The notes: generated by a model not told the origin, from the sequence alone. Shown: positions 1 through 8,085, counted from the first letter of the stretch. The stretch: DNA of 64,000 nucleotides from UBA4675 sp964601265 (GCA_964601265.1 CAZRMT010000002.1:11677-75676), one strand, 5' to 3'. Made by a program: numbers and translations.

Positions 1-2872
1 CCCCTTTTCTTTTTACCGATAAAACGGTAAGACTTTCGTCAAATTCACCTTTTAAGAAAACCGTTTCTTGACCGTAAATAACCTTTTTACTTACTTCCGT
101 TAAAACCGCCTTTCTGTTATCGACAACTACAAACGTCGTCTTATAAATTCCTCTTTCCCCTATAACGGTTAACTCGTGAGTTCCCGCTGTGAGTAAGTTG
201 CACTTATTCTTATCTACGGTATAATTTATTTCACCGTTTAAAGCAAACTCGAATTCTTCATTATCTATTTTTACTTTTGTAATATTTTGTTTAGTCGCAA
301 ACGAAATTCCGTTCGCTCCTAAAACGTACTCTTTAACGTCGGTAAGGAAATACTCTGCGTCGTCGGTTTCCCATACACGTAAATCGTCTACCATAATGAA
401 CTTATTGTCGCTTTCCTTAAAATCGGGCAACCTTATTTGCATAAGTCTGGGCAAATCGCAAGAGGCGGTAGTATTTGTAAACCAACCCGTATCGAAAACG
501 TGTTCCTCTCCGTCTGCGGTTAAATACCAACGTATTTCATTCCATCCCCCGACGTCAACAACTTCGTAACCGCTTCCGAAGAACGTATTAGCCACGTTGC
601 TGTCGTGTCTGTCCATTATATAGAAGTAAGTTTCTTTTGCTCCGATATTCGAAGAAATTTTATAAGTGAAAGTAACCCTATATTGATTGTTTTCGTTGGT
701 AGAAACGTAAAGCCAATCCCAAACGTGAGGCATAAACTTCATCGAGAATAACGTCTTTGCTTCTGCGTTTTCCGTTGAACGAACGAATAACGCTTTATTT
801 CCCGTGCTTCTTTCTTCTATTTTTATAATAGAATTTCCGTTCATTCCCGAATACATCGGGCTACCTTGTACGTAAGTGTTGTCGTGATAACCTAAAATCG
901 ACGTATCGTCGTAGTTAGAAGACATCACGATAGAACTCTTTAAAATAATTCTTTCGGTCTTTCCCGTATTAAACGTTATCTCGAATTGAGTTTCCCCAAA
1001 GAACAAGTCCGCAACCGAAGAAGGAATTTCTACGTATCCTTTATCGTTAAGTCCCGTAACGAGGTTTAATAAAGAAGCGTAATTCTTTTCAGTGTCGCAT
1101 TGTGCAAAATCCCAATCGTTGTACCCGCCGTTGTAAACCTTTTTAATCTGTTTTACGGAAACAAGAGTGACGCCTTGGTCAAAACTTCCGTAAATTTTAA
1201 CGGCTTCGGCTTTATTTGCGTCGTATTTAGCCGTCGTATCTTTAATCGTGCAAGCACGGTTGTCTACGGCAGAAAACTTTACTTGTACGGAACAAATATC
1301 GGTCTTTACCGCAAAAGTATGTTCTCCAACCGTGATATTTCTTAAAGCGTCTGCTTTTATAGTCAACTTGTTTCCGTTTACGCTTACGAATTCGTTTACC
1401 AAAACGTTGTCAAGATAGAAATCACAATCAAAGTCGGATAAATCGCAATTAAGAACGTAATCTCCGTTTAAAGGATAATCTTCACTTACCGAAATCGTCG
1501 GCTTGGAATCGAGTTCAACAACGGTAAAGTTATCAAAATAAATACAACCTCCCGCATCTTTAAAAAATGCTCTGACCCACGTTCCGTTTGCTATTTCTTC
1601 ATAGGTTGCAACGGCTTCGAAATGGTGTAAAATACCGTCGTTTTCAGCACCTAATAATAAATCGAATTTCCAACTCGTATCCCTAGAACCGAAAAAGAAA
1701 GTTCCAGTGGAAGTTCCTTCCGTCATATAATCGAAAGAAAATGCGTAACATTTGTCTTTTGCATATCCTACGTTATACCAAGTCGATTCAAATTCAGACT
1801 TGCGCAAAGTGTATATACTATGGCAATCGTACAAAACGTCTTTCGTATTCGGCGTAAAACGAAGTACTTTTCCGTCCATTCCAGCTATTCCGTCTACAAT
1901 CTTAACGTTGTCAGAATATTGATACAAAGAATTAAGTCCCGTGTTAGAATTAGACGTATCGTGAATGGTTACCATATCGTAATCGGAATAGAATATAATA
2001 TTGTTTTTTACGGTAAAGGAATATTTGTCGTTGTTTGAAAGAAGTAAAGTATACGTTGCCTCTTTAAAACTCTTTTTTAAAATAGAACTTTTAATTGTAA
2101 TTCCTTCGCTAGTCTGTTCGTAATGAGATTTATCAATTAAAAAATCCCCTTGCTTTAAAGACGTTATGGTCGTACCGTTAAAGTTAACGTTGAAACTTAC
2201 GCCGTTTTCATACCCGTAACGGAATTGCTTTGTCGTAACCGTATCGAAAGAAGTTTTTACGGAATTATCCGTTTTTACAATACAAGTTGCCGTATCCGCA
2301 TCGGGTGCGTCCGTAATTACTTTTACTTCAAATTCTCCGTCCCCTAAAGCAAGAATTATTTCCGCTTTTATAACAAGACAAAGACTGTCTTCGTCATAAT
2401 GATAGTCGTCGGAATATAAAGTTTCGCCGTTTAACTCAACGTAGTACACGTTTCCGCCTTTAAGCGAAAGCGGAAGTTCTAAATCTTCCCCGCCGAAACG
2501 GTCGTAGTTATATAAACTTTGCGAGAATTCAGGTTGTCCTATTACAGGCGCTTTAGGCGTCCATTTCGCCGTAAACGTTACGTTTTCGGACGGCATCGTA
2601 AAGCTATCGCCCGCATTATAGACGATTGACGAATATACCCACCCGCTAAAATCATAGTCATCACGGATAAAAGTATTTTCAGGTAACGAAAACACTTCGC
2701 CTTCTTTTTTATCCCCGACAACGGGAGCCGTTCCCTCTCCTTCTTCGGTTATAAAAGTTACAGAATACTTTTTGGCAGTATCGTTATTATTTCCGCTGTT
2801 TTTTACGCAGGCGCAAAGCGATAAAGCAAACACACACAGCAATACTACCGTTAAAAAAGATCTTCTTTTCAT
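1..2872 (-). CDS. Large secreted lipoprotein with InlB-type repeat, 3' end beyond window
   Basis: The frame is open from an ATG at 2872 to the window edge, about 957 residues without a stop, so the C-terminus is missing. The N-terminus is a lipoprotein signal (MKRRSFLTVVLL..LCAC, lipid Cys near residue 22), so the protein is probably anchored outside the membrane. Residues about 36-106 form an InlB B-repeat/Listeria-Bacteroides type repeat (FSGWVY, FTAKW). The rest is beta-rich and resembles tandem carbohydrate-binding or jelly-roll modules (for example a stretch around FYLDNVLV and one around VDDLRVWE), but I cannot assign a family. A ribosome binding site (AAGGAG) precedes the ATG. It is divergent from the ArsR-type regulator at 3047 and has a promoter with an inverted repeat in the shared region. 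Function is inferred as surface glycan or polymer binding; no catalytic motif was seen. Confidence 0.8.
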   Translation of the reverse strand, partial: MKRRSFLTVVLLCVFALSLCACVKNSGNNNDTAKKYSVTFITEEGEGTAPVVGDKKEGEVFSLPENTFIRDDYDFSGWVYSSIVYNAGDSFTMPSENVTFTAKWTPKAPVIGQPEFSQSLYNYDRFGGEDLELPLSLKGGNVYYVELNGETLYSDDYHYDEDSLCLVIKAEIILALGDGEFEVKVITDAPDADTATCIVKTDNSVKTSFDTVTTKQFRYGYENGVSFNVNFNGTTITSLKQGDFLIDKSHYEQTSEGITIKSSILKKSFKEATYTLLLSNNDKYSFTVKNNIIFYSDYDMVTIHDTSNSNTGLNSLYQYSDNVKIVDGIAGMDGKVLRFTPNTKDVLYDCHSIYTLRKSEFESTWYNVGYAKDKCYAFSFDYMTEGTSTGTFFFGSRDTSWKFDLLLGAENDGILHHFEAVATYEEIANGTWVRAFFKDAGGCIYFDNFTVVELDSKPTISVSEDYPLNGDYVLNCDLSDFDCDFYLDNVLVNEFVSVNGNKLTIKADALRNITVGEHTFAVKTDICSVQVKFSAVDNRACTIKDTTAKYDANKAEAVKIYGSFDQGVTLVSVKQIKKVYNGGYNDWDFAQCDTEKNYASLLNLVTGLNDKGYVEIPSSVADLFFGETQFEITFNTGKTERIILKSSIVMSSNYDDTSILGYHDNTYVQGSPMYSGMNGNSIIKIEERSTGNKALFVRSTENAEAKTLFSMKFMPHVWDWLYVSTNENNQYRVTFTYKISSNIGAKETYFYIMDRHDSNVANTFFGSGYEVVDVGGWNEIRWYLTADGEEHVFDTGWFTNTTASCDLPRLMQIRLPDFKESDNKFIMVDDLRVWETDDAEYFLTDVKEYVLGANGISFATKQNITKVKIDNEEFEFALNGEINYTVDKNKCNLLTAGTHELTVIGERGIYKTTFVVVDNRKAVLTEVSKKVIYGQETVFLKGEFDESLTVLSVKRKG

Positions 2873-2924
2873 GATTTTCTCCTTAAAACTATTATTCGAC
2901 AAAAGTTTCCCACTGTCTAATCCT

Positions 2925-2958
2925 ATTTTAAACTAATTATCACTACACTTCAAGTGTA
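2925..2958 (-). promoter_or_regulatory. Promoter of the 1-2872 lipoprotein with overlapping inverted repeat
   Basis: On the minus strand TTGAAG (2948-2953) and TAAAAT (2925-2930) are 17 bases apart. A perfect 7-base inverted repeat, TACACTT-C-AAGTGTA (2944-2958), covers the -35 box. That position suits a repressor operator, and the obvious candidate is the divergent ArsR-type protein. The operator role is inference. Confidence 0.5.
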
Positions 2959-2991
2959 AAGTATTGCAATTTATTATGTGATATGTTACAA

Positions 2992-3022
2992 TTGTACTGT
3001 AATTATCGTTGTCGTACGATAA
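2992..3022 (+). promoter_or_regulatory. Promoter of the ArsR-type regulator with overlapping inverted repeat
   Basis: TTGTAC (2992-2997) and TACGAT (3015-3020) are spaced by 17 bases. A perfect inverted repeat TTATCGT-N6-ACGATAA (3003-3022) spans the spacer and -10 box, which would suit autoregulation. A looser repeat TTACA-N7-TGTAA lies at 2986-3002. The three repeats do not share an obvious consensus, so which one is the true operator is unknown. Confidence 0.45.
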
Positions 3023-3046
3023 AATAAAATACGTTAGGAGTAAAAA

Positions 3047-4027
3047 ATGCTGAACAACCAATATAAACAGATTATTCAAACGGAAATTCCGTGGCTATAC
3101 GAGGTTGCAAATGCGCAAGACCGAGTAGAAATAAGCAATATTTGTAGAGCACTTTCGTCCCCGATAAGGCTTGAAATTTTAAGTTTACTTAATAAACGCA
3201 ATTATATAATGAACGAAATCGCAAACGAACTCGACCTTCAACCGTCTTCCACCGCTTTTCATTTGAAAATTTTAGAAGACGCTGGGCTCATCACCGTAAA
3301 CACGTCGACAAAATATAAGGGCACGTTAAAGCACTATTCTTATAGCGTACGAGATTTAATGATTCGTTTACGCCCCGCAGCAGAACTACACAACGTTTCG
3401 TTAACGCCCGTTACTTACACGATAAAAATAGGAGAATTTTCCGATGCAAATTTTAATTTATATTCGGGGCTTGCTTCCGAAAATAAATTATTAGTAGAAA
3501 ATCACCCTAATTTAATGTTTGGCAAAGAACGTTTTCAGGCAGAATATATTTATAATATCCGTGAAGGCTTTGTGAAATATACAATTCCCAACGAATACGC
3601 AAAAAATAATCCTTTATCCGAAATACAATTTTCTATGGAAATATCGTCCGAAACTATCGGATATAACGAAGACTTCCCCAGCGATATAACCTTTTCGATT
3701 AACGGCGTTGAATTATGTACTTGGACGTGCCCAGGGTCTTACGGCGATAAATACGGAATATATACGCCCGCTTGGTGGTATCCAGAAAGTGCAAAATACG
3801 GACTTTTGACCACGATAAAAATAAAAGACAAAGGCGTATTCGTTAACGAGGAACTTTTTAACCGAAATATAGGTTTAAGCAATTTGGATTTACCTAAGGG
3901 GATTTATACCGAACTGAAAATCGAAGTAAAACAAAATGCAAAACATTGCGGAGGTTTTTGTTTATTCGGCGAAAAATTCGGAAATTACAATCAAGCCATT
4001 AACTTTACTGCTTTTTATAGAAAATAA
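3047..4027 (+). CDS. ArsR-family winged-helix regulator with unknown C-terminal beta-rich domain
   Basis: This 326-residue protein has an ArsR-type winged helix at about residues 33-90 (ALSSPIRLEILSLL; recognition helix region PSSTAFHLKILEDAGL). The CxC metal-site motif of classical ArsR/SmtB proteins is absent, so it is unlikely to be a metal sensor. Residues about 115-326 are a beta-rich domain that I do not recognise, with motifs SDITFSING, TPAWWYP and GGFCLFGEKFG. The protein at 47773 shares the same architecture and those motifs (SDITFSVNG, TPEWWAD, GGFNLFGKEFG), so they are paralogues. A TAGGAG ribosome binding site precedes the ATG. It is divergent from a secreted lipoprotein gene, and its likely job is to control that gene in response to a ligand, perhaps a sugar. 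Confidence 0.8.
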   Translation: MLNNQYKQIIQTEIPWLYEVANAQDRVEISNICRALSSPIRLEILSLLNKRNYIMNEIANELDLQPSSTAFHLKILEDAGLITVNTSTKYKGTLKHYSYSVRDLMIRLRPAAELHNVSLTPVTYTIKIGEFSDANFNLYSGLASENKLLVENHPNLMFGKERFQAEYIYNIREGFVKYTIPNEYAKNNPLSEIQFSMEISSETIGYNEDFPSDITFSINGVELCTWTCPGSYGDKYGIYTPAWWYPESAKYGLLTTIKIKDKGVFVNEELFNRNIGLSNLDLPKGIYTELKIEVKQNAKHCGGFCLFGEKFGNYNQAINFTAFYRK

Positions 4028-4040
4028 TTCTTTTATTAAA

Positions 4041-4082
4041 GTCGAAAGGGAAAGTCGCTAAAAAGCGACTTTCCCTTTCGAC
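4041..4082. terminator. Bidirectional intrinsic terminator hairpin
   Basis: A perfect 19-base inverted repeat (4041-4059 with 4064-4082, loop AAAA) lies between the convergent genes ending at 4027 and 4114. The following T-run is weak (CTTCTTTTAATATTT). Confidence 0.75.
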
Positions 4083-4113
4083 CTTCTTTTAATATTTATA
4101 CGTTTTAAGTTTC

Positions 4114-4545
4114 CTAAATAAGGGCTATTGCTACACCCACTGCGGCACCTACGATAGCTGCCCCGATGATAATTGCCATACCTATCCAAAACCCGCTTTT
4201 ACGGTGTGCAACGGCTTCTTCGGTTTCATTATTTTCAAACACGAAAGCATTGCCTCTAGCCATATTAAATTTATTCTGTCCGACAAGACGTATATCTTCA
4301 AATCCGTCGGGCAACTGATAAAACTCGCTGCAATATCCTTTACTTAGCGTATCGGCAATCACAAAAATTTTCGCCTCGTGCTCGTCTATTTCAAAAGTAA
4401 CCGTTTCGCCGTTTTTTATTTCGCCAAGTTTTTTACACGGAACGTCCGCAATCGTTAATTCGTTCGATTCGTCTTCTATATACACCTTCATTTTAACTAG
4501 CGACGCAACAAAAGTTTTCTTTCTCGTAATCGTTAAATATCTCAT
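4114..4545 (-). CDS. Hypothetical protein with C-terminal membrane anchor
   Basis: The product has 143 residues and I do not recognise the family. The first 115 or so residues look soluble and beta-rich, with a pattern suggestive of a small cytosolic sandwich domain (NGETVTFEIDEHEAKIFV). The last 25 residues form one glycine/alanine-rich transmembrane segment (GMAIIIGAAIVGAAVGVAIALI), so it is probably a tail-anchored protein. A good AAGGAG site precedes the ATG. It stands alone between the terminator at 4041 and a 327-base intergenic region. Confidence 0.6.
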   Translation of the reverse strand: MRYLTITRKKTFVASLVKMKVYIEDESNELTIADVPCKKLGEIKNGETVTFEIDEHEAKIFVIADTLSKGYCSEFYQLPDGFEDIRLVGQNKFNMARGNAFVFENNETEEAVAHRKSGFWIGMAIIIGAAIVGAAVGVAIALI

Positions 4546-4872
4546 ACCTACTCTCCTTATTTTTGTAAAATTATAACATCTAATTCATACAATGTCAATA
4601 TTCAAAAAGAATTTTATACAAAACACAATGAAACCTACAACAAATTTTTAACAAGTAACAACAAAGACAAAACAAGAGCGAGCAGAACGAATGACCGCTT
4701 TGAAAAAAAAATCACTACAAGAATCAGTTTATATATGGGAGTTTTATATTTAATGCAATCGTTTTTTAAAAAAATATTCCACAATAAAAAATAATTTTTT
4801 TAAAAGCTTGACAATAAAAATACTTTTTTATATAATTTTTTTTGTAATAAATTTATGTGAGGTATTTTAATT
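4546..4872. other. AT-rich intergenic region
   Basis: This 327-base stretch between divergent genes holds the consensus promoter at 4808-4836. The rest is A/T-rich with no credible ORF, RNA or repeat that I can see. Confidence 0.5.
4808..4836 (+). promoter_or_regulatory. Perfect sigma-A promoter for the 4873 gene
   Basis: TTGACA (4808-4813), a 17-base spacer and TATAAT (4831-4836) match the housekeeping consensus exactly. The start codon follows 36 bases downstream, behind a GAGG site. Confidence 0.85.
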
Positions 4873-5202
4873 ATGGCAACTAAAAAAAGTAGCACAAGCT
4901 CTAGTTCAAGTTCCAAAAAAACTTCTACAAGAAAAAGTTCATCGTTAAGCTTAAACAAGATTTCATTTTATATGATTTGCGCCGTCGCAATCTTATATCT
5001 TGTTAGCATGATTTTATCGCTATGCGGTCTTAACTTAAAAATAATAGTAGCACTACAAGGTTTAGCAACTGCTATTATGATTTGCGTTGTAGGAATTCTC
5101 GCTTGGAGATACGTACGCAACAGACCTACCGTTTGGAAAGTTTTATATTTCGTATGTCTTTTAGTAGTAATTATCGGAATTATAATCCCGTTAATAAAAT
5201 AA
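4873..5202 (+). CDS. Small multipass membrane protein with Ser/Lys-rich N-terminus
   Basis: This is a 109-residue protein of unknown function. Residues 1-27 are almost entirely Ser, Lys and Thr and likely disordered. Three hydrophobic segments follow, at about 31-50, 55-77 and 87-108, the second ending in a basic turn (WRYVRNRP). The gene is monocistronic, with a perfect consensus promoter (4808-4836) and a strong intrinsic terminator (5208-5242), which suggests high constitutive expression. The SD is GTGAGGT, about 10 bases upstream. Confidence 0.65.
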   Translation: MATKKSSTSSSSSSKKTSTRKSSSLSLNKISFYMICAVAILYLVSMILSLCGLNLKIIVALQGLATAIMICVVGILAWRYVRNRPTVWKVLYFVCLLVVIIGIIIPLIK

Positions 5203-5207
5203 CAATT

Positions 5208-5242
5208 TACGGCGTAGCAATTTAGCTACGCCGTATTTTTTT
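5208..5242 (+). terminator. Intrinsic terminator of the 4873 gene
   Basis: The stem TACGGCGTAGC (5208-5218) pairs with 5225-5235 around an AATTTA loop and is followed by seven Ts. The same stem word recurs in the potD terminator at 22394. Confidence 0.9.
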
Positions 5243-5261
5243 ACTTAAAACACAATTTTAC

Positions 5262-5295
5262 ACAAAAAAAAACGAGTTAAGATTTTCTTAACTCG
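5262..5295 (-). terminator. Intrinsic terminator of rplS
   Basis: The stem CGAGTTAAGA (5273-5282) pairs with 5286-5295. On the minus strand it is followed by a run of about ten Ts. Confidence 0.85.
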
Positions 5296-5305
5296 CATTT
5301 TTAAA

Positions 5306-5647
5306 TTAAAGAATTTCCTTAACTTTTGCACTCTTACCGGTTCTTTCACGTAAGTAGTAAAGTTTAGCTCTTCTTACGGCACCTCTCTTAACTACGTCAA
5401 CCTTGGTAATTTTGGGCGAATGAATGGGGAACGTTCTTTCAACGCCGATACCGAACGAAATTCTTCTAACCGTAAACGATTCTCTGATTCCGCCGTTCTT
5501 TTTAGCGATAACGATTCCTTCAAACACCTGAATTCTTTCTCTCGTACCTTCTATAACCTTAACCGATACTCTAACCGTATCACCGACGTTAAACGAAGGA
5601 ACTTCCGCTTTCAAATTTTCTTTTTCGATTTGCTCAATAATATTCAT
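5306..5647 (-). CDS. rplS: 50S ribosomal protein L19
   Basis: Ribosomal protein L19 sits at the 30S-50S interface. The 113-residue product carries the family features: the N-terminal IEKENLKAEVPSFNVGDTVRV, the central RIQVFEGIVIAKKNGG and the basic C-terminus RAKLYYLRERTGKSAKVKE. I place the start at 5647, because a GGAGGT site sits seven bases upstream; the in-frame ATG at 5668 lies upstream of that site and would encode it. The gene has its own promoter and terminator and is not beside rpsP-rimM-trmD as in many Firmicutes. Confidence 0.97.
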   Translation of the reverse strand: MNIIEQIEKENLKAEVPSFNVGDTVRVSVKVIEGTRERIQVFEGIVIAKKNGGIRESFTVRRISFGIGVERTFPIHSPKITKVDVVKRGAVRRAKLYYLRERTGKSAKVKEIL

Positions 5648-5741
5648 TTGACTTACCTCCATATACAAGACGTTCGTTGATTACTTCAAGAGGACCGTCC
5701 GAGTCGCTTATTATTTTAACACAGCGTAAAATATAAATCAA
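5648..5741 (-). promoter_or_regulatory. rplS promoter and short 5' leader
   Basis: TTGATT (5736-5741) and TAAAAT (5713-5718) are 17 bases apart on the minus strand, giving a leader of roughly 55-60 bases. Firmicute rplS genes often have an autoregulatory L19 leader RNA; this leader contains short complementary stretches (GACGGTCC.., AACGAACGTC), but I cannot confirm that fold. Confidence 0.6.
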
Positions 5742-5783
5742 CTTTTTTTAACCGTTTTTTCAACTTTTTCCTAAAATTTTACC

Positions 5784-5812
5784 AAAAACGCCGAAATTTT
5801 TCTTTCGGCGTT
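5784..5812 (-). terminator. Intrinsic terminator of metY-metA
   Basis: The stem AACGCCGAAA (5787-5796) pairs with TTTCGGCGTT (5803-5812). It is followed on the minus strand by TTTTTGGTAAAATTTT. Confidence 0.75.
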
Positions 5813-5836
5813 AGATTTTTATAAAAAAAATATTTT

Positions 5837-6739
5837 TCACCACTTGAAAGGCGTAACTTGGTAAACGTAGTAGTTTAGCCAATTGCTGTAAAGAAGGTTT
5901 GCTCCGCTTGCCCACTTATTTTCAACAACCGTTTTATTTTTATCGACAAAGTAGTTCTTGGGCGGTTTAGGAGAAATCCCCTTGGCTAAATCCCTTTCGT
6001 ATTCTTTTTTAAGCGTATCGGCGTCGTACTCGAAATGCCCCGTTACGAAAATGTATTTATTGTCGTCGGACTTTATTATGGACGCCCCCGCTTTATCCGA
6101 ATAAGATAATACCGTTAACCCTTTTACCTTGTTTATTTCCGAATTTTTTATCCCCGTATAACGTGAATGAGGAATATAAAACCTATCGTCAAACCCCTTT
6201 AAAAGCGGTTCGTACGGTTGAAGTTTTTTGTGTTTATAAATACCCGAAAGCTTTTCTTTTAAAAGGTATTTTTTCACTCCGTAAAAATAATACAGTCCCG
6301 CTTGCGCTCCCCAGCAAATGAACATAGTGGACGTTACGTTGGTTTTGGTGAACTCGAAAATTTCTTTAAGCTCGTTCCAATAGTCGACTTGCTCGAATTC
6401 AAGCTGTTCTACGGGCGCGCCCGTAATTATCATACCGTCGAACCGTTTATTCCTTACCTTGTCAAAAGTCGTATAAAACTTTTGTAAATGTTCGTGCGAA
6501 GTATTCTTGCTTTTGTGCGATTTCGGTTGAAGAAAGGTTACGTTTACTTGCAAAGGCGTGTTAGAAAGCATACGCAAAAGTTGCGTTTCGGTTTCTTGCT
6601 TGGTCGGCATTAAATTCAAAATCGCAACTTCGATAGGACGAATATCTTGCTGACTCGCCCTTTCTTCGTTCATAACGAATATGTTTTCCGCTTGCAAAGT
6701 TTTATATGCGGGAATGTCTTTCTTAATTAAAATCGGCAT
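5837..6739 (-). CDS. metA: Homoserine O-acetyltransferase (MetA family)
   Basis: This enzyme acylates homoserine, the first committed step to methionine. At 300 residues it is full length for the MetA family. The catalytic Cys142 (FICWGAQAG) and the His235/Glu237 pair (TGHFEYD) are present. Residue 111 is Glu (GAPVEQ), the residue that in characterised MetA proteins marks acetyl-CoA rather than succinyl-CoA use; E. coli MetA has Gly there. That agrees with the upstream O-acetylhomoserine sulfhydrylase. The ATG overlaps the metY stop codon by one base, and a GGAG site lies inside the end of metY, so translation is probably coupled. A terminator follows at 5784-5812. Confidence 0.95.
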   Translation of the reverse strand: MPILIKKDIPAYKTLQAENIFVMNEERASQQDIRPIEVAILNLMPTKQETETQLLRMLSNTPLQVNVTFLQPKSHKSKNTSHEHLQKFYTTFDKVRNKRFDGMIITGAPVEQLEFEQVDYWNELKEIFEFTKTNVTSTMFICWGAQAGLYYFYGVKKYLLKEKLSGIYKHKKLQPYEPLLKGFDDRFYIPHSRYTGIKNSEINKVKGLTVLSYSDKAGASIIKSDDNKYIFVTGHFEYDADTLKKEYERDLAKGISPKPPKNYFVDKNKTVVENKWASGANLLYSNWLNYYVYQVTPFKW

Positions 6740-8004
6740 TAAATTTTCTCCAAAGCTTGCTCTATATCGGCTATTATGTCGTCGGCGTCCTCTATTCCCA
6801 CGGAAAGTCTTAACAAATTAGGTGCAATTCCGCAATCTTCCAACGCCTTATCCGAAAGCTGTCTGTGCGTGGTGGAAGCAGGGTGTAAAATACAACTTCT
6901 TGCGTCGGCAACGTGAGTTTCGATTCCTATCATCTTCAACGCTTCCATAAACTTAACGGCGTTGCCCTTGTCCCCTTTTAGCCCGAAACTCATCATTCCG
7001 CCTTGTCCGTCGGGAAGATATTTTTCGGCTAAATCGTGATATTTATCGTCTTTTAAAGAGGGGTGTTTTACCCATTCCACTTTATCTTGTTCCGATAAAA
7101 ATTTTGCAACCTTTTTAACGTTTTCGGAATGTTTAGCCATTCTCAAAGTTAACGTATCGCAACCGAGAGTTGTTAAAAACGCATTTTGCGGACTCATCAT
7201 AGCGCCTAAATCTCTCATAATCTGCGCTCTGCACTTGGTAGCGAATGCCGTTTTACCTAAATCGGCATACACAAGTCCGTGATAACTTTCGTCGGGCTCG
7301 TTAAAGTCTTTATATCTTGCGTTTCCCTTGTAGCAGAAGTTTCCTCCGTCTACAACCGCTCCGCCCAAAGCAACGGCGTGTCCGTCAACGTACTTGGAAG
7401 TCGAATAACAAACGATATTCGCCCCGAACTCGAACGGACGACAAAGCGCACCCGTAACTAAAGTATTGTCAACGGCAAACAAAACACCATGTTTTTTGGC
7501 TATTCTCGCAATTTTATCGAAATCGAGAACGACTATCGACGGATTGGCAAGCGTTTCGGTAAAAATAAGCTTGGTATTTTCGTCAACGAGCTTGTCTATA
7601 TCCTCTTCCGTGTCGTCGGGGTTGAAAAATCTGGTTTCGATACCGAGCTTTCTAAGCGTTACGTCGAAAAGATTATACGTTCCTCCGTACACGGCAGAAG
7701 AAGACACGACGTTGTCGCCCGCGTGGCAAACCGTCAAGACGGTATACAAAGTCGCGCTCATTCCCGAAGAAGTACATATAGTTGCGCTACCGCCTTCCAA
7801 TGCGGTAAGCTTACCCTCTAAAACGGCAACGGTTGGGTTAGCTAGCCTCGTATAAAAATATCCGTCCGCTTTTAGGTCGAATAAATCCGCCATATCTCCC
7901 GCTTTTTCGTAAAGAAAAGTGGTACTTTGATAAATGGGGGTAACTCTCGCTTCCCCTTGCTTGGGTCTATATCCCGCCTGCACGCAAATTGTGTCTTTTT
8001 TCAT
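6739..8004 (-). CDS. metY: O-acetylhomoserine sulfhydrylase
   Basis: This PLP enzyme makes homocysteine from O-acetylhomoserine and sulfide. Its 421 residues match the Cys/Met-metabolism PLP family at the OAH-sulfhydrylase length. Visible features are the N-terminal VTPIYQSTTF, the substrate/PLP loop YTRLANPT, the PLP Asp region LFAVDNT and the Schiff-base Lys in YSTSKYVDGH. The usual FATPYLCRP segment is changed to LVTGALCRP. It is followed directly by metA. The promoter lies at 8057-8085, but no terminator separates it from the B12-transport genes upstream, so the cobalamin riboswitch may also influence it. No S-box or T-box was seen in the leader. Confidence 0.93.
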   Translation of the reverse strand: MKKDTICVQAGYRPKQGEARVTPIYQSTTFLYEKAGDMADLFDLKADGYFYTRLANPTVAVLEGKLTALEGGSATICTSSGMSATLYTVLTVCHAGDNVVSSSAVYGGTYNLFDVTLRKLGIETRFFNPDDTEEDIDKLVDENTKLIFTETLANPSIVVLDFDKIARIAKKHGVLFAVDNTLVTGALCRPFEFGANIVCYSTSKYVDGHAVALGGAVVDGGNFCYKGNARYKDFNEPDESYHGLVYADLGKTAFATKCRAQIMRDLGAMMSPQNAFLTTLGCDTLTLRMAKHSENVKKVAKFLSEQDKVEWVKHPSLKDDKYHDLAEKYLPDGQGGMMSFGLKGDKGNAVKFMEALKMIGIETHVADARSCILHPASTTHRQLSDKALEDCGIAPNLLRLSVGIEDADDIIADIEQALEKI

Positions 8005-8056
8005 AATTTATCATCTCCTTTTAACTGTGAGTAATATTCAAAACTTTTTTAACTTG

Positions 8057-8085
8057 ATTATATCACCAAATTTAAAGGTTTGCAA
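8057..8085 (-). promoter_or_regulatory. metY promoter
   Basis: TTGCAA (8080-8085), a 17-base spacer and TATAAT (8057-8062) lie on the minus strand about 50 bases before metY. Confidence 0.75.

Noticed and set aside
5648..5668. Longer rplS from the ATG at 5668
   Set aside because: The GGAGGT site sits between the two ATGs, supporting 5647.
7466..7855. Plus-strand 129-codon frame inside metY
   Set aside because: Antisense shadow of a well-conserved PLP enzyme.
8005..8056. SAM riboswitch or T-box in the metY leader
   Set aside because: The leader of about 50 bases is too short and has no conserved elements of either.
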